7,595 bases of DNA from Oscillospiraceae bacterium (GTDB taxonomy: Bacteria > Bacillota > Clostridia > Oscillospirales > Ruminococcaceae): contig WRIP01000054.1 in assembly GCA_009782665.1 (NCBI GenBank), positions 1 to 7,595 on the forward strand. The letters are read 5' to 3'. The notes below the pieces were generated by a model. It saw nothing but the letters and a program-made list of their open reading frames with translations, was not told the origin of the DNA and searched no databases. A program made the translations under genes and the position numbers. Shown one piece after another: positions 1 to 5,864 of the stretch; the stretch's first letter is position 1, and every line of letters starts with the position of its first letter.

Positions 1-253
1 TACCGACGGAACCGACGGTCCCGGCGGAAACTTTGATGACGAAGCATATGCGAACGGCATACGTAATCTGGCAGGTGGTATTGTGGACGGGTCTACCATG
101 AAAGCTGCTGCGGAAGCAGGAGTGAATGTACTGGCTGCTATTCGAGATCACGCAACTTCGGGAGCACTGTGGAAACTTGACAGCGGAGTATATGCCCGCC
201 AGTGTATATCAATCAACGATATTGCTCTGACGTTGGTCATGGGTAAAGAATAG
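1..253 (+). CDS. Glycerate 2-kinase-like protein (MOFRL family), C-terminal fragment
   Basis: Only the last 83 codons are present, read from base 2 to a TAG at 251-253; the 5' part lies outside the window. The fragment opens with TDGTDGP, the signature of the MOFRL-type glycerate kinases (GckA/TtuD class), which phosphorylate D-glycerate to 2-phosphoglycerate in the cytoplasm with ATP. AGGIVDGST follows, matching the family's AGAxVDGxT, and the end reads ISINDIALTLVMG, corresponding to the family's usual TNVNDLxVxLV. Two differences from the form I know best are visible: about 13 extra residues between TDGTDGP and AGGIVDG, and YARQCISIND in place of the glycine-rich GPTGTNVND. This suggests a divergent subgroup, so the substrate is not certain. 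The SDR gene starts 26 nt downstream, so the two are probably co-transcribed. Confidence 0.75.
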   Translation, partial: TDGTDGPGGNFDDEAYANGIRNLAGGIVDGSTMKAAAEAGVNVLAAIRDHATSGALWKLDSGVYARQCISINDIALTLVMGKE

Positions 254-279
254 AATACATATATGAGTAAGGAGAGATT

Positions 280-1116
280 ATGTCAATCGGAGTAACTCAT
301 CGCAAGATAGAAGATATTTTAGATCTTCAGAGTGTATATGATATGCTCTCTCTGAAGGGTAAAACGGCACTAGTAACCGGTGGTAGTGGCGGGATTGGAC
401 GTTCGACATCCGCAGCAATGGCAGAACTGGGTGCAAAGGTCATGCTGATGGACCTGCCGTCGAGAGAATCACAACTCCAAAAGGCAGTAGCGGATATTAA
501 GCAGCGATACATGGCAGAATGCGACTATGTCTTAGGAGACGTCAGGGATGTCGAATCGATTGAAGCTTTTGTCGAGAAAACCGCTGAGCGGTTTGGAACG
601 ATAGATATTTTACACAATAATGCCGGAATCGGCATTGCCGGTGACAATGCCGATATCACCAAAGATGCCTGGGATAATATTGTTGCCATAAATCTAACCG
701 GACCCATGTTTGTGGCACAAGCAGTCGCCGATAAGATGAAGAGTAACCCCGCTGGTGGCTCAATTGTTACCACAGCGTCGATGTCCGGTATCATTGTCAA
801 CACCGGACCGGGTTATGCGGCTACTAAAGCCGGAGTGCTACATATGACCAATGCATTAGCTATTGCATTGGCAGTGGACAATATCCGATGTAACAGTGTC
901 TGTTACGGATATATACTCTCGGGTATGCATGAGAATCCCTCGTCCGACCCTGTCAGACTCGAACATACCTACAGCAGATTTGAAGAAACCACCCCGATGA
1001 AACGATGCGGGACCTTATCTGAGGTGGTAGGTTGCGTAGTATATCTGGCAAGTGATCTAGGACGATTTACTACTGGGTCTGCAATTGTCGTTGATGGTGG
1101 GTTCTCAATACAATAG
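280..1116 (+). CDS. Short-chain dehydrogenase/reductase (SDR), substrate unknown
   Basis: A 278-residue classical SDR, a cytoplasmic NAD(P)-dependent oxidoreductase of alcohols, polyols or ketones. Visible motifs are the dinucleotide-binding TGGSGGIG (33-40), NNAG (113-116), the active-site Asn138 region, Ser167 in TTASMSG, and the YxxxK pair Tyr179/Lys183. Asp58 ends the second beta strand, which usually favours NAD over NADP. The C-terminus VDGGFSIQ closes the fold. About 25 residues precede the first strand, longer than in minimal SDRs. The family's usual PG after the sixth strand is replaced by Tyr209-Gly210 in NSVCYGY. ATG 280 is chosen because AAGGAGAG (269-276) lies just upstream. Placement 26 nt after a glycerate-kinase-like gene suggests a sugar-acid or polyol pathway, as an inference. 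The fold is sure; the reaction is not. Confidence 0.93.
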   Translation: MSIGVTHRKIEDILDLQSVYDMLSLKGKTALVTGGSGGIGRSTSAAMAELGAKVMLMDLPSRESQLQKAVADIKQRYMAECDYVLGDVRDVESIEAFVEKTAERFGTIDILHNNAGIGIAGDNADITKDAWDNIVAINLTGPMFVAQAVADKMKSNPAGGSIVTTASMSGIIVNTGPGYAATKAGVLHMTNALAIALAVDNIRCNSVCYGYILSGMHENPSSDPVRLEHTYSRFEETTPMKRCGTLSEVVGCVVYLASDLGRFTTGSAIVVDGGFSIQ

Positions 1117-1160
1117 CAACCAGTGAAAGCATTTACCCATAGGAATTTCTATAAATATTT

Positions 1161-1211
1161 GATAGAACACCCACGCTGTCTACTAGTCTTGGATGTTCTA
1201 TTGTTTTGTTT
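1161..1211 (+). terminator. Probable Rho-independent terminator after the SDR gene
   Basis: ATAGAACA (1162-1169) is the reverse complement of TGTTCTAT (1194-1201). CCA/TGG pairs extend the stem inward after one mismatch, and the loop is about 16 nt. The T-rich tract TTGTTTTGTTT (1201-1211) follows directly. The stem is AT-rich, so it is not a strong terminator by sequence, but its position 45 nt past the SDR stop and the T tract fit termination of the upstream transcript. The rest of the 164-nt gap before the permease gene shows no clear promoter. Confidence 0.5.
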
Positions 1212-1280
1212 GAGTCTCACGTTAGCTAAGCACACCACCGGTTAATCACTCATATATGATAAACAAAAGGAAAAATAACG

Positions 1281-2054
1281 ATGTATATAGTCGCAGCAAT
1301 AATAGTGTTTATAGCCACCCTGATTGGAGCCATATTTGGAATTGGTGGTGGAATTATCATCAAGCCTGCCATGGAAGCGATTACCGGATTACCTCTTGCA
1401 TATATTAACGCTCTTTCAGGTATAACGGTGTTGTGCATGGCAGTTATTTCGCTGTTCAGATATCTTAAGAGCGGTGCAAAACTAAATTTGCGAATACTCT
1501 GGATGAGTGTTGGAGCAGTAGCCGGTGGGTTTTTGGGGAAGTATCTCTTTGACTTGATGAAAACTCAACTGGCAGACAGGTCGGCAAGGGTGTTGCAATG
1601 CGCTCTGCTCATAGGATTGCTCATCTTTACCCTCTTCAAACAGCACATTAAATCTTTTAATGTGCAAAGTGCAGTGATGCTCATTGCCTCTGGGTTGTTT
1701 ATGGGAACGCTGTCAGCCTTCTTAGGTATTGGCGGAGGTCCTATTAATCTGCTCATAATCTACATAATTTTCAGTATCGATGCTAAGCAAGCTGCTGTCT
1801 ATTCGGTCTTTGTCATACTCTGCTCGCAGATTGCTACGGTAATCTTTTCTACGGTTACTGGAGGATATGCTGGAATGGATATGAGATTGTTGTATACGAT
1901 GATACCCGCAGCTATAGCTGGCGGCTTCATCGGTCCCATACTGCACAAAAAGTGGGATTTGAAACGCTTTGAAGTATACTACAACTACCTGCTCTACCTA
2001 CTCATTGCTCTTAACATATACAATATTGTCCGAGTTATTTGGTTTACCTCTTAG
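1281..2054 (+). CDS. TauE/SafE (TSUP) family membrane permease
   Basis: A 257-residue, strongly hydrophobic protein with about eight membrane segments, roughly residues 3-20, 37-59, 72-92, 104-120, 128-148, 152-192 (two), 200-220 and 233-253. It has the internal duplication typical of TSUP transporters: GIGGG with I/P context at 20-24 in the first half, repeated as GIGGGP at 149-154 in the second. The family sits in the cytoplasmic membrane and moves sulfite, sulfonates, sulfoacetate or other small organic anions. Nothing here identifies the substrate. ATG 1281 is preceded by AAAAGG (1265-1270). A 164-nt gap with a likely terminator separates it from the SDR gene, and strong hairpins follow its stop, so it may be its own transcription unit. 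A link to the upstream sugar-acid genes is possible but unproven. Confidence 0.9.
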   Translation: MYIVAAIIVFIATLIGAIFGIGGGIIIKPAMEAITGLPLAYINALSGITVLCMAVISLFRYLKSGAKLNLRILWMSVGAVAGGFLGKYLFDLMKTQLADRSARVLQCALLIGLLIFTLFKQHIKSFNVQSAVMLIASGLFMGTLSAFLGIGGGPINLLIIYIIFSIDAKQAAVYSVFVILCSQIATVIFSTVTGGYAGMDMRLLYTMIPAAIAGGFIGPILHKKWDLKRFEVYYNYLLYLLIALNIYNIVRVIWFTS

Positions 2055-2055
2055 C

Positions 2056-2072
2056 TCTACTTTTGAAGTAGA
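2056..2072. repeat. Small perfect hairpin just after the permease stop
   Basis: TCTACTT (2056-2062) and AAGTAGA (2066-2072) form a perfect 7-bp stem with a 3-nt loop, beginning two bases after the permease stop codon. An A run (2072-2078) follows it on the + strand, so it lacks the U tract of a simple + strand terminator. It may support the larger hairpin immediately downstream in ending or protecting the permease mRNA. Confidence 0.4.
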
Positions 2073-2082
2073 AAAAAACAAT

Positions 2083-2128
2083 GCATACACAGTGTCACTT
2101 TTAGCGACACTGTGTATGCTAGGTTATT
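2083..2128 (+). terminator. Long perfect hairpin, probable terminator between permease and ruvC
   Basis: GCATACACAGTGTC (2083-2096) and GACACTGTGTATGC (2106-2119) are perfect 14-bp inverted arms around a 9-nt loop. On the + strand the stem is preceded by an A tract (2072-2078) and followed by TAGGTTATT, which has only a weak T tract. Read on the - strand it is followed by ATTGTTTTTTT, a much better terminator tail, although no - strand gene is seen here. The best reading is a terminator ending the permease transcript before the ruv operon, perhaps working in both directions. A protein-binding site is a possible alternative given the perfect symmetry. Confidence 0.6.
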
Positions 2129-2199
2129 AAGGTACTGCCAAAAACGAGGACAACTAATATGTGTTTTCCAACTCGCCAATAGCCTGTAGACCGATTCCG

Positions 2200-2221
2200 T
2201 GCACTTTCAATGCACTTTCAA
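2200..2221 (+). repeat. Exact 11-bp tandem repeat upstream of the ruvC promoter
   Basis: TGCACTTTCAA occurs twice back to back (2200-2210 and 2211-2221), so the copies are about one helical turn apart on the same DNA face. The second copy overlaps where the -35 element of the ruvC promoter would lie. GTGCA (2199-2203) and TGCAC (2211-2215) also form a short inverted repeat, and TGCAC appears once more just after the -10 element (2245-2249). The arrangement resembles a regulator-binding site; this is inference. Confidence 0.45.
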
Positions 2222-2244
2222 AAGGAGTCGTCATATGGTATAAT
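2216..2244 (+). promoter_or_regulatory. Extended -10 promoter for the ruvC operon
   Basis: TATAAT (2239-2244) is a perfect -10 hexamer preceded by TG at the extended -10 position (TGGTATAAT, 2236-2244). At 17-bp spacing the -35 position reads TTTCAA (2216-2221), a poor match to TTGACA, which an extended -10 can compensate for. Transcription would start near 2251, giving a leader of about 38 nt before the ruvC ATG. This would exclude the upstream in-frame TTG at 2244 as the ruvC start. Confidence 0.65.
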
Positions 2245-2288
2245 TGCACACATCGATTCAATACTGTTTGTTCAATAAAAGGAATCTA

Positions 2289-2813
2289 ATGAAGATAGTA
2301 GGACTTGATCCGGGTTATGCAACGGTAGGATACGGTGCGGTTGATCATATTAATACCAGCTTTAAGCTTATTGACTACGGTGTCATTACCACTGCTGCAA
2401 AACAACCTTTCGAGAGGCGATTGATGAAAATCGCCGACGAACTCACCGAAATACTGACTCGAGTTAAACCTGAAGCGGTAGCGATAGAAAAACTATACTT
2501 TACATCCAATCACAAGACGGTAATCGATGTGGCTCAGGCACGCGGAGTCATCACACTTGCGGTAACCAAAGCAGATGTCCCCATCTTTGAATATACACCC
2601 TTGCAGGTAAAACAATCGGTTGTGGGATACGGAAGAGCTGAGAAACACCAGGTGATGGAGATGACCCGTATCATTCTCTCACTCAAAGAAATACCCAAAC
2701 CTGATGATGCCGCAGATGCACTTGCGGTAGCAATCTGTCATGCACATTCTGCAGGCAGCCGGCTCGGGAATATGAGATACTACTATGAAAGGACCAACCC
2801 GGAAGGAGTTTAG
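2289..2813 (+). CDS. ruvC: Holliday junction resolvase RuvC
   Basis: A 174-residue endonuclease, the usual RuvC length. As a dimer with RuvAB it cuts Holliday junctions symmetrically to complete recombinational repair. It opens with MKIVGLDPGYATVGYG, containing catalytic Asp7. Glu67 lies in VAIEKLYF, and Asp140 and Asp143 lie in KPDDAADALA, so all four metal-binding acids of the RNase H-like fold are present. ATG 2289 is chosen because family proteins begin right at this strand and AAAAGGA (2277-2283) is a good ribosome binding site. A TTG 45 nt upstream is in frame but overlaps the promoter. It is the first gene of the ruvC-ruvA-ruvB run, and ruvA starts 5 nt after its stop. Confidence 0.97.
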   Translation: MKIVGLDPGYATVGYGAVDHINTSFKLIDYGVITTAAKQPFERRLMKIADELTEILTRVKPEAVAIEKLYFTSNHKTVIDVAQARGVITLAVTKADVPIFEYTPLQVKQSVVGYGRAEKHQVMEMTRIILSLKEIPKPDDAADALAVAICHAHSAGSRLGNMRYYYERTNPEGV

Positions 2814-2818
2814 CATTT

Positions 2819-3415
2819 ATGATCCATTGTCTCGAAGGTTTAATAGTAGCAAAAGGGATTGATGACATTGTTCTGTCATGTTCCGGAGTTGGTTTTAGAC
2901 TATATTGCCCGACCGGCACATATGCAGAGATAGGTCCGGTTGGCTCATCCGCTTTTATGTATACACATATGGTAGTCAGAGAGGATGCATTCGAGTTGTA
3001 TGGATTTGTTTCTGAAGAGGAGCAACAGTGTTTTAGATTACTCATTGGTGTTTCCGGAGTAGGACCTCGAATTGCCATTGCAGTACTCTCACTCTATTCT
3101 CCTAAACAGATAATACTAGCTATTGCTTCAGGGGATCACAAAGCGTTTACTGCATGTAGCGGTATAGGGTCCAAGATAGCACAGAGAATTGTGTTGGAGT
3201 TGAAGGATAAGGTGGGCTCACTGGAGATAGGTGGTTCCGATGTGATTCAAGCAATTACTGGTGATATCTCAAATAGTAAGCAGGAAGCGATTACCGCACT
3301 TGTATCGCTGGGATTCACTACCTCCGAAGCAGGTGCTGCAATTGCAAAACTGACAGGTGATGCCTCTACCGAAGAATTAGTCTCGCTGGCGCTTAAGTCG
3401 TTGGCTCGCAACTGA
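2819..3415 (+). CDS. ruvA: Holliday junction branch migration protein RuvA
   Basis: A 198-residue protein of standard RuvA length. Tetramers bind the four-way junction and load RuvB hexamers for branch migration. The N-terminal OB-fold domain (about 1-63) ends in VVREDAFELYGF, with Glu55 and Asp56 matching the acidic pin residues known from E. coli RuvA. Two helix-hairpin-helix motifs follow: LIGVSGVGP (75-83) and CSGIGSKIA (113-121). The C-terminal domain III (about 152-198), which contacts RuvB, begins near KQEAITALVSLGF. The ribosome binding site AAGGAG (2803-2808) lies inside the end of ruvC, 10 nt before the ATG, so translation is probably coupled to ruvC. Confidence 0.97.
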   Translation: MIHCLEGLIVAKGIDDIVLSCSGVGFRLYCPTGTYAEIGPVGSSAFMYTHMVVREDAFELYGFVSEEEQQCFRLLIGVSGVGPRIAIAVLSLYSPKQIILAIASGDHKAFTACSGIGSKIAQRIVLELKDKVGSLEIGGSDVIQAITGDISNSKQEAITALVSLGFTTSEAGAAIAKLTGDASTEELVSLALKSLARN

Positions 3416-3416
3416 C

Positions 3417-3428
3417 CGGATTAATCCG
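3417..3428. repeat. 12-nt perfect palindrome in the ruvA-ruvB gap
   Basis: CGGATTAATCCG begins two bases after the ruvA stop (TGA, 3413-3415) and is perfectly self-complementary. With no spare loop it would make only a short RNA hairpin, and no T tract follows, so it does not look like a terminator. It could be a protein-binding site or chance. Confidence 0.3.
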
Positions 3429-3454
3429 AACCTCAAAGAACAGTGTAGGTAAAT

Positions 3455-4495
3455 ATGGAAAACGATTTTGAAATGCGTCTGGTTGAACCCGAAATTATGA
3501 GCGAGGACTTTGAGGGTGAAGTAACCTTAAGACCATCCTCTCTAGCTGAGTTTTTGGGACAGGAACAGGTTAAGGATAACTTGTCTGTCTTCATGACCGC
3601 AGCAAAACAACGCGGGGAGGTCCTTGATCATCTCTTACTTTATGGTCCTCCGGGACTAGGCAAGACAACACTGGCGCGATTGGTCGCCCATGAGATGGGT
3701 GTAAATATAAGAATAACCTCAGGTCCCGCAATTGAAAAACCCGGTGATCTGGCTGCTCTGCTCACAAACCTCGCAGATAACGATATCCTGTTTATCGATG
3801 AGATACATCGACTATCACGCAGTGTCGAGGAGATTCTCTATCCAGCTCTGGAAGATTTTGCACTCGATATCATCATCGGCAAAGGTCCATCAGCACGTTC
3901 ACTGCGAATCAATCTACCTCCTTTTACCCTCATAGGTGCAACCACACGAGCGGGACAGATGACCTCTCCGCTCCGCGATCGATTTGGAGTAATACTTAAG
4001 CTCGAGCTATATAAGCAGGAGGAGATTGCAAAAATTGTCACACGATCAGCCGGTATTCTCGGTGTCAACTGCGATGATGCGGGAGCATTTGAGATTGCTA
4101 AACGTTCTCGAGGGACACCGCGAGTTGCCAATCGTCTACTCAAACGGGTCAGAGATTATGCTCAGGTACTATCGGATGGTGTAATCACCGATGAAGTAGC
4201 AATCGATGCACTCTTGAGGATGGATATTGATGATATAGGGTTAGATAATATTGACAGACGTTTGATGAGAGCCATAATTGAGCACTATAACGGGGGACCG
4301 GTAGGACTGGAAACGTTAGCAGCGATGTTAGGAGAAGAGGCTATTACCCTTGAGGACGTCTGTGAGCCATATCTAATGCAGTTAGGTTATCTGACACGTA
4401 CACCCCGCGGCAGATGTGTAACTCCAGCTGCATATTCCCATCTCGGAATTGCCTTGCAACAGGATACTCAAACGTCATTATTTAATCAGGAATAG
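3455..4495 (+). CDS. ruvB: Holliday junction branch migration ATPase RuvB
   Basis: A 346-residue AAA+ motor that drives branch migration as a hexamer on RuvA-bound junctions. LRPSSLAEFLGQ (25-36) is the family's N-terminal signature. The Walker A motif GPPGLGKT is at 64-71, Walker B ILFIDEIH at 111-118, sensor 1 GATTRAG at 161-167, the probable arginine finger Arg174 in SPLRDRFG, and the sensor 2 Arg223 in RGTPR. The C-terminal winged-helix domain (about 265-346) includes the conserved GGPVGLETLA and the end segment GYLTRTPRGR. The start is less certain than the rest: ATG 3455 has only a weak ribosome binding site (TAGG, 3446-3449), and Met7 and Met15 are alternatives with none. It follows ruvA by 39 nt, and glmM begins 11 nt after its stop. 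Confidence 0.97.
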   Translation: MENDFEMRLVEPEIMSEDFEGEVTLRPSSLAEFLGQEQVKDNLSVFMTAAKQRGEVLDHLLLYGPPGLGKTTLARLVAHEMGVNIRITSGPAIEKPGDLAALLTNLADNDILFIDEIHRLSRSVEEILYPALEDFALDIIIGKGPSARSLRINLPPFTLIGATTRAGQMTSPLRDRFGVILKLELYKQEEIAKIVTRSAGILGVNCDDAGAFEIAKRSRGTPRVANRLLKRVRDYAQVLSDGVITDEVAIDALLRMDIDDIGLDNIDRRLMRAIIEHYNGGPVGLETLAAMLGEEAITLEDVCEPYLMQLGYLTRTPRGRCVTPAAYSHLGIALQQDTQTSLFNQE

Positions 4496-4506
4496 GGAGA
4501 AAAGAC

Positions 4507-5862
4507 ATGGGAGAATTATTCGGAACCGACGGAGTCAGAGGTGTAGCAAATACCGAACTCACACCGGAACTCGCTATGGCTATAGCAAGGGCTACCGTTG
4601 CCGTCATATCAACCAATATGGCAACCAAACCGAAGATACTCATCGGTAAAGATACCCGTATATCTTCGGATATGCTAGAGGCTGCACTAGCTGCCGGTAT
4701 TTGCTCGATGGGAGCAGATGCGGTTATGTTAGGCTTCATACCCACCCCTGCTGTGGCATTCCTCATCGGTGAGCTTGGTGCAACTGCCGGTATCGTTGTG
4801 TCGGCATCACATAATCCCATGGAGTTCAACGGGATTAAGGTGTTAGGTCAGGGTGGGCTAAAACTCGACGATGAACTGGAAGAAAAAATCGAAGCATATA
4901 TAAAGAACGAGTCACAGACAGGAAGACCTATCGGACGAGAGATAGGTTCTATCTCTTTCTCACAGAATGCGGAAGAGATATATGTTAAGCATCTAGTTGA
5001 GTCGGTGGATGTCTCACTGAAAGGCATTAAGGTCGCGGTGGACTGTGCTAACGGTGCTTCATATATGGTAGCCCAGAAGGTATTCGGTGCACTTGAGATA
5101 GATGCCGTTTTCACGGCTGTCAACCCCGATGGTGTTAATATAAATGACAATGTAGGAAGCACCCACATGGACAATATAGTTGAGACGACCTTAAAAGACG
5201 GATGTGATGTTGGTATAGCATATGACGGAGATGCAGATCGATGTCTTGCAGTTGATGAAGTCGGAAATATCATAAACGGAGATAAGCTCATAGCTATATT
5301 TGCTAAAGAGATGAAGATAGAAGGTAACCTCGCAGCTGACACTGCAGTGGTAACGGTCATGTCGAACTTAGGGTTCTACGAATTTTGCAAGGATAACGGT
5401 ATAAATGTAGTCACAACCGCAGTCGGCGATCGCCAGGTGCTTGAGGCGATGTTAGAGCACGGATATTCGGTAGGTGGAGAGGAAAGTGGACACATCATAC
5501 TCAGTGAGTATGCCACTACCGGTGATGGTATTCTTACCTCGTTAAAACTGCTTAGTTGTATGGCTAAAACCGGGAAAAAAGCTTCCGAACTAGCGAACGA
5601 AATACCCGTCTATCCACAGATACTAAAAAGTGTGTCTGCCACCCCGAACCAAAAAGATTTCTTTAACAAATCTCAAGAGATTAAGACATATCTAGCAGAT
5701 GTTGAAAAAGCGGTTGCTGAGAGTGGACGTATTCTGGTCAGATGTTCCGGCACCGAACCCATAATACGTGTGTTAGTCGAAGGTAAGCATCAGCAGGAGA
5801 TAGAAAGCATTACTGATGATATATGCAGCCAGCTGAATATAATGCTAGCAGGAGTCGAATAA
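4507..5862 (+). CDS. glmM: Phosphoglucosamine mutase GlmM
   Basis: A 451-residue enzyme, full length for the family. It converts glucosamine-6-phosphate to glucosamine-1-phosphate in the cytoplasm, on the route to UDP-GlcNAc for peptidoglycan. It opens with the diagnostic FGTDGVRG (5-12). The phosphorylated active-site serine is Ser101 in SASHNP (99-104), the Mg-binding loop is DGDADR (240-245), the sugar-specificity loop is GEESGH (324-329), and the phosphate-binding loop is RCSGTEP (412-418). The GEESGH form and the start motif separate GlmM from phosphoglucomutase or phosphomannomutase. The ribosome binding site GGGAGAAA (4495-4502) overlaps the end of ruvB, so it is very likely in the same operon. 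Linkage to ruvCAB is not an arrangement I recall as standard. Confidence 0.97.
   Translation: MGELFGTDGVRGVANTELTPELAMAIARATVAVISTNMATKPKILIGKDTRISSDMLEAALAAGICSMGADAVMLGFIPTPAVAFLIGELGATAGIVVSASHNPMEFNGIKVLGQGGLKLDDELEEKIEAYIKNESQTGRPIGREIGSISFSQNAEEIYVKHLVESVDVSLKGIKVAVDCANGASYMVAQKVFGALEIDAVFTAVNPDGVNINDNVGSTHMDNIVETTLKDGCDVGIAYDGDADRCLAVDEVGNIINGDKLIAIFAKEMKIEGNLAADTAVVTVMSNLGFYEFCKDNGINVVTTAVGDRQVLEAMLEHGYSVGGEESGHIILSEYATTGDGILTSLKLLSCMAKTGKKASELANEIPVYPQILKSVSATPNQKDFFNKSQEIKTYLADVEKAVAESGRILVRCSGTEPIIRVLVEGKHQQEIESITDDICSQLNIMLAGVE
5849..5854 (+). promoter_or_regulatory. Ribosome binding site that sets the methyltransferase start
   Basis: CAGGAG lies inside the last codons of glmM, 10 nt before GTG 5865. 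The competing in-frame ATG at 5823 has no such sequence in front of it and would add 14 residues overlapping glmM, so the GTG is preferred. Confidence 0.65.
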
Positions 5863-5864
5863 GG

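Noticed and set aside
8..18. GGAACCGACGG shared between the glycerate kinase fragment and the glmM start
   Set aside because: Both copies encode the same short conserved peptide, GTDG, in unrelated families, so the match is coincidence.
1255..1260. TATGAT as a -10 element for the permease gene
   Set aside because: No acceptable -35 lies 16-18 bp upstream, and transcription would begin at about the ribosome binding site.
2244..2288. Upstream TTG start giving RuvC 15 more residues
   Set aside because: The TTG overlaps the -10 element, the extra residues have no RuvC-like character, and ATG 2289 has a good ribosome binding site and matches the family start.
2244..2288. LexA/SOS box in the ruvC leader
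   Set aside because: Neither CTGT-N8-ACAG nor GAAC-N4-GTTC is present; GTTTGTTC is only a half match.
4848..5360. 170-codon open frame on the - strand across glmM
   Set aside because: It is wholly inside a well-conserved gene, its product is a serine-rich string with no recognisable motif, and it has no promoter or independent context.
5823..5864. ATG start for the methyltransferase inside glmM
   Set aside because: No ribosome binding site precedes it and the added residues are just glmM sequence in another frame; GTG 5865 has CAGGAG at proper spacing.
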